NCBI GenBank assembly: GCA_025449735.1
Contig: JANWIV010000004.1
Span: 30,585 to 94,584 of the forward strand
Length of the DNA: 64,000 nucleotides
Direction: 5' to 3'
DNA from: Candidatus Microgenomates bacterium
GTDB taxonomy: Bacteria > Patescibacteriota > Microgenomatia > UBA1406 > HO2-37-13b
Shown here: piece after piece, positions 38,078 to 47,115 of the stretch
Layout of the letters: each line of letters opens with the position of its first letter
How positions within the stretch are numbered: position 1 is the first letter of the stretch
Made by a program: the position numbers and the translations under genes
Notes under the pieces: model-generated
Database searches by the model: none
What the model was told of the DNA's origin: nothing
The model's input: the letters and a program-made list of their open reading frames with translations, nothing else

Positions 38078-38719
38078 ATGCAACCAACACTTATATATGG
38101 TCGGTCAAGTTCCAAAGTCCGCGACAAAGTAATGTCACTTTTATCCTTAAATGAGATTCCACCAGCTCAAATATTTACCATCACTCCTGTTCTAAAAATA
38201 ATTACTATTGAGCAAGTAAGAGAGATAAACGAAATTGCTGCTACCATGAAAGGAAAAATTGCAATTATCATCCAAGATTTTGACACGGCTCGAATTGAGA
38301 CACAAAATGCTTTCTTAAAAACTCTCGAGGAAGGTGGTGACGATGTTTATTTTATATTGACTGCAAAAAGTCCTTATCGACTGCTCTCAACGGTCCTTTC
38401 AAGAGTCCGATTGTTCAAGGCAGAAGGCGGTGAAAAGGAAAATCTAGAAGAAGCGACTTTCTTTTTAAATGCTGAGACTGATTTATCAATAAAGCTGGCA
38501 AAGACAGATACCTACACATTTGAGACAGCGAAGAAGCTCTGTGATAGCATGATTGCCTTGCTTCAAAAAGCGCCAGTTGCAGGCACCCTGGGTTATAACA
38601 AGGAGCAAATTGCGCATACAATGTCAGAAATATTGCATACCAGAAATCTTATTGACACTGTAAATTTGAGGCCTAGCACTGCGCTTGATCATCTAATCAT
38701 CAGCCTATATAAGAAATAA
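38078..38719 (+). CDS. holB: DNA polymerase III delta-prime-like protein
   Basis: IAIIIQDFDTARIETQNAFLKTLEEGGDDVYFILTAKSPYRLLSTVLSRVR. Confidence 0.75.
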   Translation: MQPTLIYGRSSSKVRDKVMSLLSLNEIPPAQIFTITPVLKIITIEQVREINEIAATMKGKIAIIIQDFDTARIETQNAFLKTLEEGGDDVYFILTAKSPYRLLSTVLSRVRLFKAEGGEKENLEEATFFLNAETDLSIKLAKTDTYTFETAKKLCDSMIALLQKAPVAGTLGYNKEQIAHTMSEILHTRNLIDTVNLRPSTALDHLIISLYKK

Positions 38720-38761
38720 CCACTATTGACTTATTAATACCCGACATGCTAAGCTGAATTA

Positions 38762-39295
38762 ATGGGTTTAAGATATAAATCAAGATTAGGCTTCACTTTT
38801 ATTGAAATATTGGTTTCAATTAGCATTATTGCGATACTCGTTGCTATTTCTACCTCCGGACTGTCTAACATACAAGGTAAATCTAGAGATGGTAAACGTA
38901 AAACTGACCTTGGTCAAATACAAGTTGCCATTGAATCATATCGTGATGGTTCGACTGCCTCTACATATCCAGCTGACATCCCCGAACAGTGCGCTGGTAC
39001 TGGTGGTATTACTGCTGGTAGCAACACCTATTTAGCAACTGTACCGCATGATCCCAAATGCAACACATTAAGCTATTATTACTATCCATTTAGCAATAAC
39101 ACAGCAAGTTGTACTACATATATGGGGGTGCCGGCCCCTTGTGCTTGCAATGGAACGACGGTTTTGTGTGATGACTATACGCTCGGCGTTCGTTTGGAGC
39201 GTGAGACTGGTAGTGTTTGCGCTGGTAACCCAGGTAGTAATCTTTGTGTTGGTGGTGATTGCAATTATTGTGTTGGACCTTACGGTAAAAAATGA
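38762..39295 (+). CDS. Prepilin-type protein
   Basis: LGFTFIEILVSISIIAILVAISTSGL. Confidence 0.85.
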   Translation: MGLRYKSRLGFTFIEILVSISIIAILVAISTSGLSNIQGKSRDGKRKTDLGQIQVAIESYRDGSTASTYPADIPEQCAGTGGITAGSNTYLATVPHDPKCNTLSYYYYPFSNNTASCTTYMGVPAPCACNGTTVLCDDYTLGVRLERETGSVCAGNPGSNLCVGGDCNYCVGPYGKK

Positions 39296-39771
39296 AACAA
39301 GTTGGTTTTACACTACTTGAGCTATTAATAATTATTGCCATAGTCTCTACTTTGTCAGTTTTGTCTGTAGCCTCATACAGCACTCTTAATAAAAGTAAGG
39401 CCCTTCAAGCACAGACTGAGCAATTCATAGAAATTCTTGAACTGGCTAAAAAGAAAGTCAATGCGGGGGAGAAACTTCGTTGTAATAGTCTGATTAATTA
39501 TTCAGTTAATATCTTAACTAGCACCAGTTATTCACTTATTGCTGGTTGTGCCAGTGGGGATATTACTTTAGCTACCTATCAATTACCGTCAACGAGCTCA
39601 TTATCAATCAGTGCCTATACTAATGCCGAAACAGCCTTTACTCCGCTTGCTGGAGGGGCAACTACAAATTGTATTGTCATAACTGATAGCAAGCTCAATG
39701 AATGTAGAAAGATTCTCGTTAATACTCAAGGGCTAATTAGCGAAGTGAGCGCATCATGTAGTTGTCCATGA
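39292..39771 (+). CDS. Prepilin-type protein
   Basis: VGFTLLELLIIIAIVSTLSVLSVASY. Confidence 0.85.
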   Translation: MKQVGFTLLELLIIIAIVSTLSVLSVASYSTLNKSKALQAQTEQFIEILELAKKKVNAGEKLRCNSLINYSVNILTSTSYSLIAGCASGDITLATYQLPSTSSLSISAYTNAETAFTPLAGGATTNCIVITDSKLNECRKILVNTQGLISEVSASCSCP

Positions 39772-40232
39772 ATAAGCGATATAAACAAAATCAATCTGGT
39801 TTCACTTTACTCGAAGCGCTTTTTTTTATTTTGTTCATCTCTATTATAGTTGTTTCGGTAATTTATTCCTCAAGTCTAGTAATCCGTAAAAATACTGTTA
39901 GTGAGCAAAAAATTCTTGCTTCACATTTCTCAGAGGAAGTTAGAGAATGGTTGCGGGGAGAGAAAGAGGCTGATTGGCCAGCGCTATTTGCCAAAAGTAG
40001 TGTTGTTGGTATTACCTACTGTTTTAACGCTTCCGTCGTCAGTTGGCCGAGCGCCGGCAATTGTCAAGGTTCTTACTCACTCTCTGGACAATATCTTCGT
40101 GAAGTGACTCTAACTCGAGTGGTTGACGCTGCTGGCAACAGCCAAATTAGAGCCATCATTACCGTTTCATTTAAGGATGGGGTTAATGTAATTTCAGCTC
40201 GGGATAATACCCTTTTTGCCCCATGGGAGTGA
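39762..40232 (+). CDS. Prepilin-type protein (PilV-like)
   Basis: SGFTLLEALFFILFISIIVVSVIYSSSLVIRKN. Confidence 0.8.
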   Translation: MSMNKRYKQNQSGFTLLEALFFILFISIIVVSVIYSSSLVIRKNTVSEQKILASHFSEEVREWLRGEKEADWPALFAKSSVVGITYCFNASVVSWPSAGNCQGSYSLSGQYLREVTLTRVVDAAGNSQIRAIITVSFKDGVNVISARDNTLFAPWE

Positions 40233-40264
40233 AAATATGGAGTGTGAATTATGAAACCTAATTT

Positions 40265-40816
40265 ATGAAAAACAAATTTGGCTACACTTTAATCGAGCTA
40301 ATTATCGTCGTTGGGATTATTTCACTAATTTTGCCTGGAGTCGTATCAGTGCTTTTCAGTACTATTCGCTCCTATACTGAAGTACTCATCATTCAGGAAG
40401 TCAAACGCTCAGGCGACAACATAATCGATATTCTCGATAACAAAATTCGTTCACAAGTATGGGGTATTTATAGCGATTCGGCGGCGCTAAATGAGGTTTG
40501 TACTACAAGGAGTGGTTCGACAACCGATGATGAATCAGCTCCTGGAATACTCTACTTTAGGGCTGCCAATGGAAATATTTTCTTTTTTGTCGTCAATAAT
40601 GGAGTTTTGCAGTTTAGTGATAATGGCACTTTGGTTGATTTGACAAATAATAAAGTCGCAGTAACTAGTTTTGCACTTTCTTGCTTTCGTCGTTCACAAT
40701 ATAATCCACCGCTAGTTAGCATCTTATTTACTGTCTCACAACAAGGCTCACCCACTCGCGCTGAAGAGAAATCCACTATGACCTATTCAACTAAGATTAA
40801 ACTTCGACAATACTGA
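40265..40816 (+). CDS. Prepilin-type protein (PilW-like)
   Basis: FGYTLIELIIVVGIISLILPGVVSVLFSTI. Confidence 0.82.
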   Translation: MKNKFGYTLIELIIVVGIISLILPGVVSVLFSTIRSYTEVLIIQEVKRSGDNIIDILDNKIRSQVWGIYSDSAALNEVCTTRSGSTTDDESAPGILYFRAANGNIFFFVVNNGVLQFSDNGTLVDLTNNKVAVTSFALSCFRRSQYNPPLVSILFTVSQQGSPTRAEEKSTMTYSTKIKLRQY

Positions 40817-40873
40817 CAAGCTCGTTCCCGGTCTCTCTTGACAAAAGAGCTCATTCTCAGTCATACTGGATGT

Positions 40874-41908
40874 ATGGCAAATTCGTACTTTACATTAAGT
40901 CTCGGTGAGGAATACATTAGAGTCATTGATGGCGAAGTAAAAGGAGCAAATATATTAATTTCTGCCGCTGCATTTGACACGGTTGTCTCTAATTTATATG
41001 AGGATGAGACCGATATAACGATTAAAAAAACGGCTGAACTAATAGGTAAGCTGGCAAAAGATTCTGGGATAAAAAAAAGAGAGGTTTCAATTGTTGTCCC
41101 TGATGGTCAGAGTTATTCACGAATAATTGAGATGCCAATGATCACCGAGCGCGAGCTAATTTCGGCAATTCGCTATCAAGCAGACCAATTTATTCCAATA
41201 CCAATTGATAAAGTCAATTTAGATGTCCAAACAATAGTTAATGATAAGAAAAACAAGCGAATGCTTATTTTACTAGTGGCCTGTGCCAGTGCGGTAATTG
41301 AAAAGGTAGTAACTATTGTTGAATCGAGCGGTTTTATCCCCAGTAGTATCGAATCGGAGACCTCCTCGACAATTAGATTTTTTAATCATCTATATGCCAC
41401 AAAATATTTAGTACCGACTGAGAATATTGAATTGTTTATCAATTTTGGCAATTCCTCAACCTCGCTATATGTTTTTGATGCAAGCAGTGGTCTACCACTA
41501 CAGACGCATAATTTTGCTATTGGCAGCTCCATGATGAAGAAAGATATCAAAGCAAATTTTAGAATTGAGGACGCTAAAATATCAGAAATTTTGAGCAATG
41601 TTGGATTTGAAGAAAGCAGCAATTATCATCTCGCTAACATTTTACAAGCGCCTTTATCAGCCCTGACTGATGAAATAACTAGATTCGTCTTATCAGTCAA
41701 GGAAAAGCAGCAAAAAAATATAGGCAATGTTTTTTTGTTTGGTGAAGGGAGCAGAATCGTCAACTTTGATAAGCAACTAACTACTCTACTTAAAACTCAG
41801 GTACTCCCCTTTCCAACTGAACAGTTGTTATTGAAAAACACGGTTACAGATTTTTTTAAAAACGATTGGGGATTATTTTTACCCAGTTTGGGAGGAATTA
41901 TTAAATGA
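40874..41908 (+). CDS. pilM: PilM-like actin-fold pilus assembly protein
   Basis: EMPMITERELISAIRYQADQFIPIPIDKVNLDVQTI; precedes PilN/PilO-like genes. Confidence 0.88.
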   Translation: MANSYFTLSLGEEYIRVIDGEVKGANILISAAAFDTVVSNLYEDETDITIKKTAELIGKLAKDSGIKKREVSIVVPDGQSYSRIIEMPMITERELISAIRYQADQFIPIPIDKVNLDVQTIVNDKKNKRMLILLVACASAVIEKVVTIVESSGFIPSSIESETSSTIRFFNHLYATKYLVPTENIELFINFGNSSTSLYVFDASSGLPLQTHNFAIGSSMMKKDIKANFRIEDAKISEILSNVGFEESSNYHLANILQAPLSALTDEITRFVLSVKEKQQKNIGNVFLFGEGSRIVNFDKQLTTLLKTQVLPFPTEQLLLKNTVTDFFKNDWGLFLPSLGGIIK

Positions 41909-42459
41909 GTGCCAGAATTAACCTTCTAACTGTAGATCATCATTATCGGCAGAGAGTACAATATTTTACTCGGTTTCGTTTTTTTAGTATTATCCTGGGT
42001 TTGATAACGTTGACTTTAATTGTGTCGAGTTTTTTTATCGCCGAATATTTAAGACAACAGATAAAGGCAGTCGATGGCGAGATAGAGACATTTGAATCGG
42101 AAAATGAACTGCTGCAAAAACAAAACATCGTAAGTAGCCGTATTGCTTCTGCTGAAAAAATAATTGCCGCGAGCACCAATTACCTGCCGCTTTATAGTGC
42201 TATAATTGACAGTGGCCAATTTGCCAGTTCTCAAGCACAGCTGCAAAAAATAGAAATAGATGCTAATCGTGATTTAAACCTTAGCGTGCATTTTCAAACT
42301 AAAGACGCGCTCGTATCTTTTCTTTCCTTTATTGAAAGCGCTAATTTTGAAGATCAATTTAAATCAATCGTGGTTAATGATATTAACGTGGCCGCGCTTC
42401 AGACTGGCCCGACCGAGCTCTTGCTTGAGGCTCTATTCAACAATGAAAATATACAATGA
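41905..42459 (+). CDS. pilN: PilN-like protein
   Basis: INLLTVDHHYRQR + single TM; position. Confidence 0.75.
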   Translation: MSARINLLTVDHHYRQRVQYFTRFRFFSIILGLITLTLIVSSFFIAEYLRQQIKAVDGEIETFESENELLQKQNIVSSRIASAEKIIAASTNYLPLYSAIIDSGQFASSQAQLQKIEIDANRDLNLSVHFQTKDALVSFLSFIESANFEDQFKSIVVNDINVAALQTGPTELLLEALFNNENIQ

Positions 42460-43108
42460 TCGATTTGTTTTGAAATTACTGAAGGAAAATATAATTTATA
42501 TTATTGGGGTAGTTCTTTTTATTATGCTATTGATTATATTTTTACCTCCACAACTGCAGTCAATCGCTGAATTGAAATCAACGCTTAACAATAAAAATGA
42601 ACAGCTTGAAGCGAGAAAGGATTTATTCGAAATAGCTCGCGCTAGTCTTTCTTTTGATGTTAAATCAATGGATGTTATAACCAAGAGTATGTTTCCAGCT
42701 GATGAGGATTATTTCTCTATATTTCGTGCCCTTGAGCTCTTGGCAGCACGTAGCGGGATTTTTATTGAAACCTTTTCTTCTCCTTTTGGAAATAAACAAG
42801 GAGCCGCAGTAAAAATCGAAGTCTCAGCGCTCGGTAATTCTGAGGCAGTGACAAGGTTGTTGACTAATTATCAATTAAAAAGCTCACGGCTCGTGACGAT
42901 TGATCGGATTGGTTTTGATGCCGTCGCTTCCAAGATAACCTTTAGTATCAATTTCTTTACCATACCTGTCCCAGCGCCGGCAACTACCCAAATTCCAAAA
43001 ATAAAGCAATCGACACTGGATTCAATATTAAGCTTCACCGATACACAGTCAAATGCAGTAGTCGTCAGTAGCGACTATATAATCAAAAGTAATCCTTTTG
43101 CTCCTTAA
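42443..43108 (+). CDS. pilO: PilO-like protein
   Basis: Single N-terminal TM, coiled coil, position after PilN. Confidence 0.7.
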   Translation: MKIYNDRFVLKLLKENIIYIIGVVLFIMLLIIFLPPQLQSIAELKSTLNNKNEQLEARKDLFEIARASLSFDVKSMDVITKSMFPADEDYFSIFRALELLAARSGIFIETFSSPFGNKQGAAVKIEVSALGNSEAVTRLLTNYQLKSSRLVTIDRIGFDAVASKITFSINFFTIPVPAPATTQIPKIKQSTLDSILSFTDTQSNAVVVSSDYIIKSNPFAP

Positions 43109-43122
43109 ATTGATCAGACCTG

Positions 43123-43362
43123 TTAATCTATGTTAACGTAGATGCGTCGCTCCGTCTCAGGGTTATGAAGCTTTGAGTAGGTAATTAATATATCTTGAAT
43201 TGCTTTTATCGTTGAGCCTGATTTGCCAATGACGGTGGCATAATCCGATTCGTCGAGTTTAACATGAAAACGAAGTAGGTCTGGTAATTCTTCTGTTTCA
43301 ATATTGATACTGTCGGGATTACTGACGAGTTTACTTAAGAGAAATTGCAATAGCGCTTCCAT
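43123..43362 (-). CDS. khpA: KH-domain RNA-binding protein (KhpA-like)
   Basis: ATVIGKSGSTIKAIQDIL KH motif; next to rpsP. Confidence 0.88.
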   Translation of the reverse strand: MEALLQFLLSKLVSNPDSINIETEELPDLLRFHVKLDESDYATVIGKSGSTIKAIQDILITYSKLHNPETERRIYVNID

Positions 43363-43364
43363 AA

Positions 43365-43613
43365 TTATTTTTTAGTTTCCTCAAGTCGGTGTCCAATTAA
43401 GCGGTATAAACCCTTAGAAAAAGCAGCGCCACGGCTACGCCAATGATCTATTTTAACCTTATCAAATTTTAATTCCGCCGGTTCCTTGGTTGGGTCATAA
43501 AAACCCAGCTTATCGATATATCGAGAATCTCTTGGCTTTTTGGCCTCAATAACAACAATACGATATTTAGGGTCATTTTTCCTGCCTTGCCGACTTAGTC
43601 TAATTTTTAGCAT
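43365..43613 (-). CDS. rpsP: 30S ribosomal protein S16
   Basis: MLKIRLSRQGRKNDPKYRIVVIEAKKPRDSRYIDKLGFYDP. Confidence 0.96.
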   Translation of the reverse strand: MLKIRLSRQGRKNDPKYRIVVIEAKKPRDSRYIDKLGFYDPTKEPAELKFDKVKIDHWRSRGAAFSKGLYRLIGHRLEETKK

Positions 43614-43620
43614 GAAGATA

Positions 43621-44319
43621 TTATATCACGAGTGAAAGTTTTTTTAAAGCCATACTCGCCGCCTGTTCCTCGGCCCTTTTTTTTGATTTTCCAATTCCCT
43701 CCCCAATTTTGCGAGTGCCATCATAGACTGCTACGGTATAGATCTTGTCATGTTGGGGTCCTTCCTCACTAACAATTTCATAACGAGGTAAATTTTTGTA
43801 TTTTTCTTGCCAATATTCCTGAAGCAGGTTTTTCGAAGGAATATAAGTTTTGCTTGCAATAATGTGGGCTAAAATATCCTTAAATAGGAAACGTTCAACG
43901 AATTTCTGTGCCGTTATATAACCCCGATCGATGAAAATTACAGCCAGAAGTGCCTCGAAGCAATCGGCTAAAATTGAATTATTGCTTCTACCGCCACTGT
44001 CTTCTTCACCTCGAGATAGATATAAAAATTGACCAAGGGTTAAATCATGTGCCGCTTTGGCCAAACTCTCAGTGCGGACTATTGATGCTTTTATGTCGGT
44101 ATATTGCCCCTCATGGAATGAGGGATAATTTTTAAACAAATAGACTGAGGTAATGAGTGATAACACGCTATCGCCTAAAAATTCTAGTTTCTCATTCGTT
44201 GCTCGGTCGCTATCCTTATGTTCATTAATATAGGAACGATGAATAAAGGCATTTTCAAGAAGTTGTTTATTTTTAAAGGTAATGCCAATTTTAGCCTCCA
44301 AGCTAGATAGTTTTGTCAT
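43621..44319 (-). CDS. rnc: Ribonuclease III
   Basis: NEKLEFLGDSVLSLITSVYLF; C-terminal dsRBD. Confidence 0.96.
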   Translation of the reverse strand: MTKLSSLEAKIGITFKNKQLLENAFIHRSYINEHKDSDRATNEKLEFLGDSVLSLITSVYLFKNYPSFHEGQYTDIKASIVRTESLAKAAHDLTLGQFLYLSRGEEDSGGRSNNSILADCFEALLAVIFIDRGYITAQKFVERFLFKDILAHIIASKTYIPSKNLLQEYWQEKYKNLPRYEIVSEEGPQHDKIYTVAVYDGTRKIGEGIGKSKKRAEEQAASMALKKLSLVI

Positions 44320-44666
44320 AAATTATCTTTATTGTCAAATATTTTACCAAGAACCGCATTAATAAAGGCAGCAGACTTCTCGGCGCCAAGCTCCTTACCA
44401 AGTTCAACCGCCTCATTGATAACTACCTTGGGAGGTACCTTCTTTTCAATCAATAGTTCATATAAAGCTAGACGCAATATTGCCAAATCAACCTTAGCAA
44501 CCTTTTCCAGGCGATATTTTGGGGCGACTTTAACGATTTGTGGATCTAGCGTGCTGATATTTTTAAGTACCAAAGTAGCTTTTTCAGAGGTTTTAGCACT
44601 AGGTTGATAGGTGGCGGCAAATAGTTCCTGGACTATCTTGATGCGCCGATTGTGGCGTTTATCCAT
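44316..44666 (-). CDS. nusB: Transcription antitermination factor NusB
   Basis: LAILRLALYELLIEKKVPPKVVINEAVELGKELGAEKSAAFINAVLGKI. Confidence 0.93.
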   Translation of the reverse strand: MDKRHNRRIKIVQELFAATYQPSAKTSEKATLVLKNISTLDPQIVKVAPKYRLEKVAKVDLAILRLALYELLIEKKVPPKVVINEAVELGKELGAEKSAAFINAVLGKIFDNKDNL

Positions 44667-44668
44667 GA

Positions 44669-44818
44669 TTATTTTCCACAATGCACGCACAAACGGTGCG
44701 GAATTTTTTTCTTACCACAAAATTTACAGATGATAGTCATTGGCAAGGTCCTGGCCCGACTGGCACGACGCTTTCCGGTACGTCTGGTTGAATGTTTTCT
44801 TTTTGGTAATGCCGCCAT
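44669..44818 (-). CDS. rpmF: 50S ribosomal protein L32
   Basis: MAALPKRKHSTRRTGKRRASRA...CKFCGKKKIPHRLCVHCGK. Confidence 0.92.
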   Translation of the reverse strand: MAALPKRKHSTRRTGKRRASRARTLPMTIICKFCGKKKIPHRLCVHCGK

Positions 44819-44905
44819 GATTAAATGAAAAATTTGAAATGACAAAATAAAAATTAGGAAACGGGACTTAACTATTTTACAGGGAGAGTGCTCATTTTGC
44901 AAATG

Positions 44906-46972
44906 TTAGTCTCGGGCAATCTGAATATTATGATATTTGTCAATTCTTTCTTTAAGGATTGGATATTCTGAATCAAGGGAATATTTGTTTCTGACAAATT
45001 CTTGCGCCAGTTTCTGGGTTTTGTTAATTAGCTCAACATCAGTTAAGGTCGATAGGGCGAGCTCAGAAATGCCATGTTGTTCGATACCATGCAGGCTACC
45101 TCCGCCACGATGTTCAAGGTCATATTGAGCCAAAACAAAGCCATCGTTTACTTTAGAAAAGAAATTGAGCCTTTGAGTAATCGGAATCGCTTGTTGTTCG
45201 GTAAATAGCAGACAATAGGATTGTTTATTATCGCGTCCCACTCGACCTCGAAGTTGATGAAGTTGAGCCATACCAAACCGCTCTGCTCCTTCAATGACGA
45301 TAATTGTCGCTCTTGGAATGTCAATACCAACCTCAACCACTGGAGTTGATACGAGTATATCTAGCTTGCCTTCCTTAAAATCAAGAAGGACCTTGTCTTT
45401 CTCTGCCGATTTCATTCTGCCATGAAGGAGGCCAATTTTTAGATTAGGAAATATTTCTTTACTTAGTTTCTCATATTCATTATTGGCTGCTTTGATATTT
45501 TTCATACTCTCATGGGTTGATTCATCAATTAGCGGGACGACAATAAATATCTGAGCCTGATTTGCCTGCGCTTGAGTATTGATCCAAGTATAGGCTGCCT
45601 GCCTTTTCTCCTGAGTCACCAGATGAGTTTTCACTGGCAATCTCCCCAGCGGCATCTCATCAAGGATAGAGATATCGAGTTCACCATATAAGGTCAACAT
45701 GACCGTTCTTGGTATTGGTGTCGCTGTCATTGAGAGTAAATGAGGGTTAGTCCCCTGCTCCTTTAGTTTTGCTCGCTGTACCACTCCAAATTTTTGCTGC
45801 TCATCAACAATCACTAAACCAACATTGTCAAATTTCCTTTTACCAGCAATTATGGCATGAGTACCAACGATTATGTTCGCGGAGGCAATTTCTTCGTTGG
45901 AGGACTTTTTGTTTGAGGTGATTATTGCTATACTGGGAGAAGAGGCGCCATTCGAAGAAAAAATGCTTATTAGGCTTTGAAAGTGTTGTGAGGCGAGGAT
46001 TTCAGTCGGTGCCATAAGAAGAACCTTGAAACCATTGAGATGAGTTAAATAGGCAGCAAAAGCGGCAACGATGGTTTTACCACTACCAACGTCTCCCTGA
46101 AGCAACCGATTCATTGGTTTAGGAGTTGATATATCCTTCAAAATCTCATCAATACTTCTTTTTTGAGCTTTTGTGAGCTTAAATGGTAGGTTTATTTCGA
46201 AATCATTGAGAGTCTTTTCGAACTTGTTTCTATTTAGTACTGTACCTACCTTCTCATGTTGCCAACTTTCACGAACCAGCGCTGAGGAAAGTTGAATAGT
46301 AAACAATTCATCAAAAGCTAATCTGTCTCTTGCTTGCTCTGCAAGAGCAAGGTTGTCAGGAAAGTGAATTTGTCGATAGGCAATGTTGCTCTCAACCAGA
46401 TTGTTTGCTTTCAGAATTTTGTCGCTTAACATCTCCTGAAACTGGTTGACCCGTTGCAACAGGTAATAAATTTTCTCCCTCAACAATCTTGAGGATAAGC
46501 CACGCTTCGCCGGATAGATTGGTACTAATCTTGCCGTATGAACGGGCTCAGGTGAATCGATTTCGTAATGTTGGGCGCGGATAACTGTCCCAAAATCAAG
46601 TCTTTCGAGACTCCCGGCGACGGAGACTATTTGACCGGTGCGAAAAATTTGTCTTAAGAAAGGTTGATTAAACCAAGTCACAGTCGTACTAGCCTTGTCA
46701 TCTACTAATTTCACCTTTTGAATTTGCATATGTCGGCGTGTATAGATATTTTCAAAGTCACTGACAGTGGCTTTAATTGTCACGTGCTCAATTCCGGAGT
46801 CATAGGCAGCACCCATTTCCTTTATCGTGATGATACAACTATAATCTTCATATCGAGTTGGAAAATAGGAGATTAGGTCAAAATAAGTATTTATTGAAAT
46901 CGATTTGAGACGATTCTTGGTAAGCGGCGCCGTTTTTGGTAGCGTTTCAATTGGAGTCTGTAGAAGCTCCAT
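44906..46972 (-). CDS. recG: ATP-dependent DNA helicase RecG
   Basis: RLLQGDVGSGKTIVAAFAAYL, VIVDEQQKFGVVQRAKL, RFGMAQLHQLRGRVGR. Confidence 0.96.
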   Translation of the reverse strand: MELLQTPIETLPKTAPLTKNRLKSISINTYFDLISYFPTRYEDYSCIITIKEMGAAYDSGIEHVTIKATVSDFENIYTRRHMQIQKVKLVDDKASTTVTWFNQPFLRQIFRTGQIVSVAGSLERLDFGTVIRAQHYEIDSPEPVHTARLVPIYPAKRGLSSRLLREKIYYLLQRVNQFQEMLSDKILKANNLVESNIAYRQIHFPDNLALAEQARDRLAFDELFTIQLSSALVRESWQHEKVGTVLNRNKFEKTLNDFEINLPFKLTKAQKRSIDEILKDISTPKPMNRLLQGDVGSGKTIVAAFAAYLTHLNGFKVLLMAPTEILASQHFQSLISIFSSNGASSPSIAIITSNKKSSNEEIASANIIVGTHAIIAGKRKFDNVGLVIVDEQQKFGVVQRAKLKEQGTNPHLLSMTATPIPRTVMLTLYGELDISILDEMPLGRLPVKTHLVTQEKRQAAYTWINTQAQANQAQIFIVVPLIDESTHESMKNIKAANNEYEKLSKEIFPNLKIGLLHGRMKSAEKDKVLLDFKEGKLDILVSTPVVEVGIDIPRATIIVIEGAERFGMAQLHQLRGRVGRDNKQSYCLLFTEQQAIPITQRLNFFSKVNDGFVLAQYDLEHRGGGSLHGIEQHGISELALSTLTDVELINKTQKLAQEFVRNKYSLDSEYPILKERIDKYHNIQIARD

Positions 46973-47115
46973 AATTGTGCTTAAATAAGAAATATCGGTG
47001 CAATTGAAGTCATTATCAAAATAATCGTGGCTAATAGAATGAAAAATTTAAGAATAATTTTTCTTTTTTTCCTTAATTTGTGTATGATCATTAATGTATT
47101 ATAATAGATGGATAA

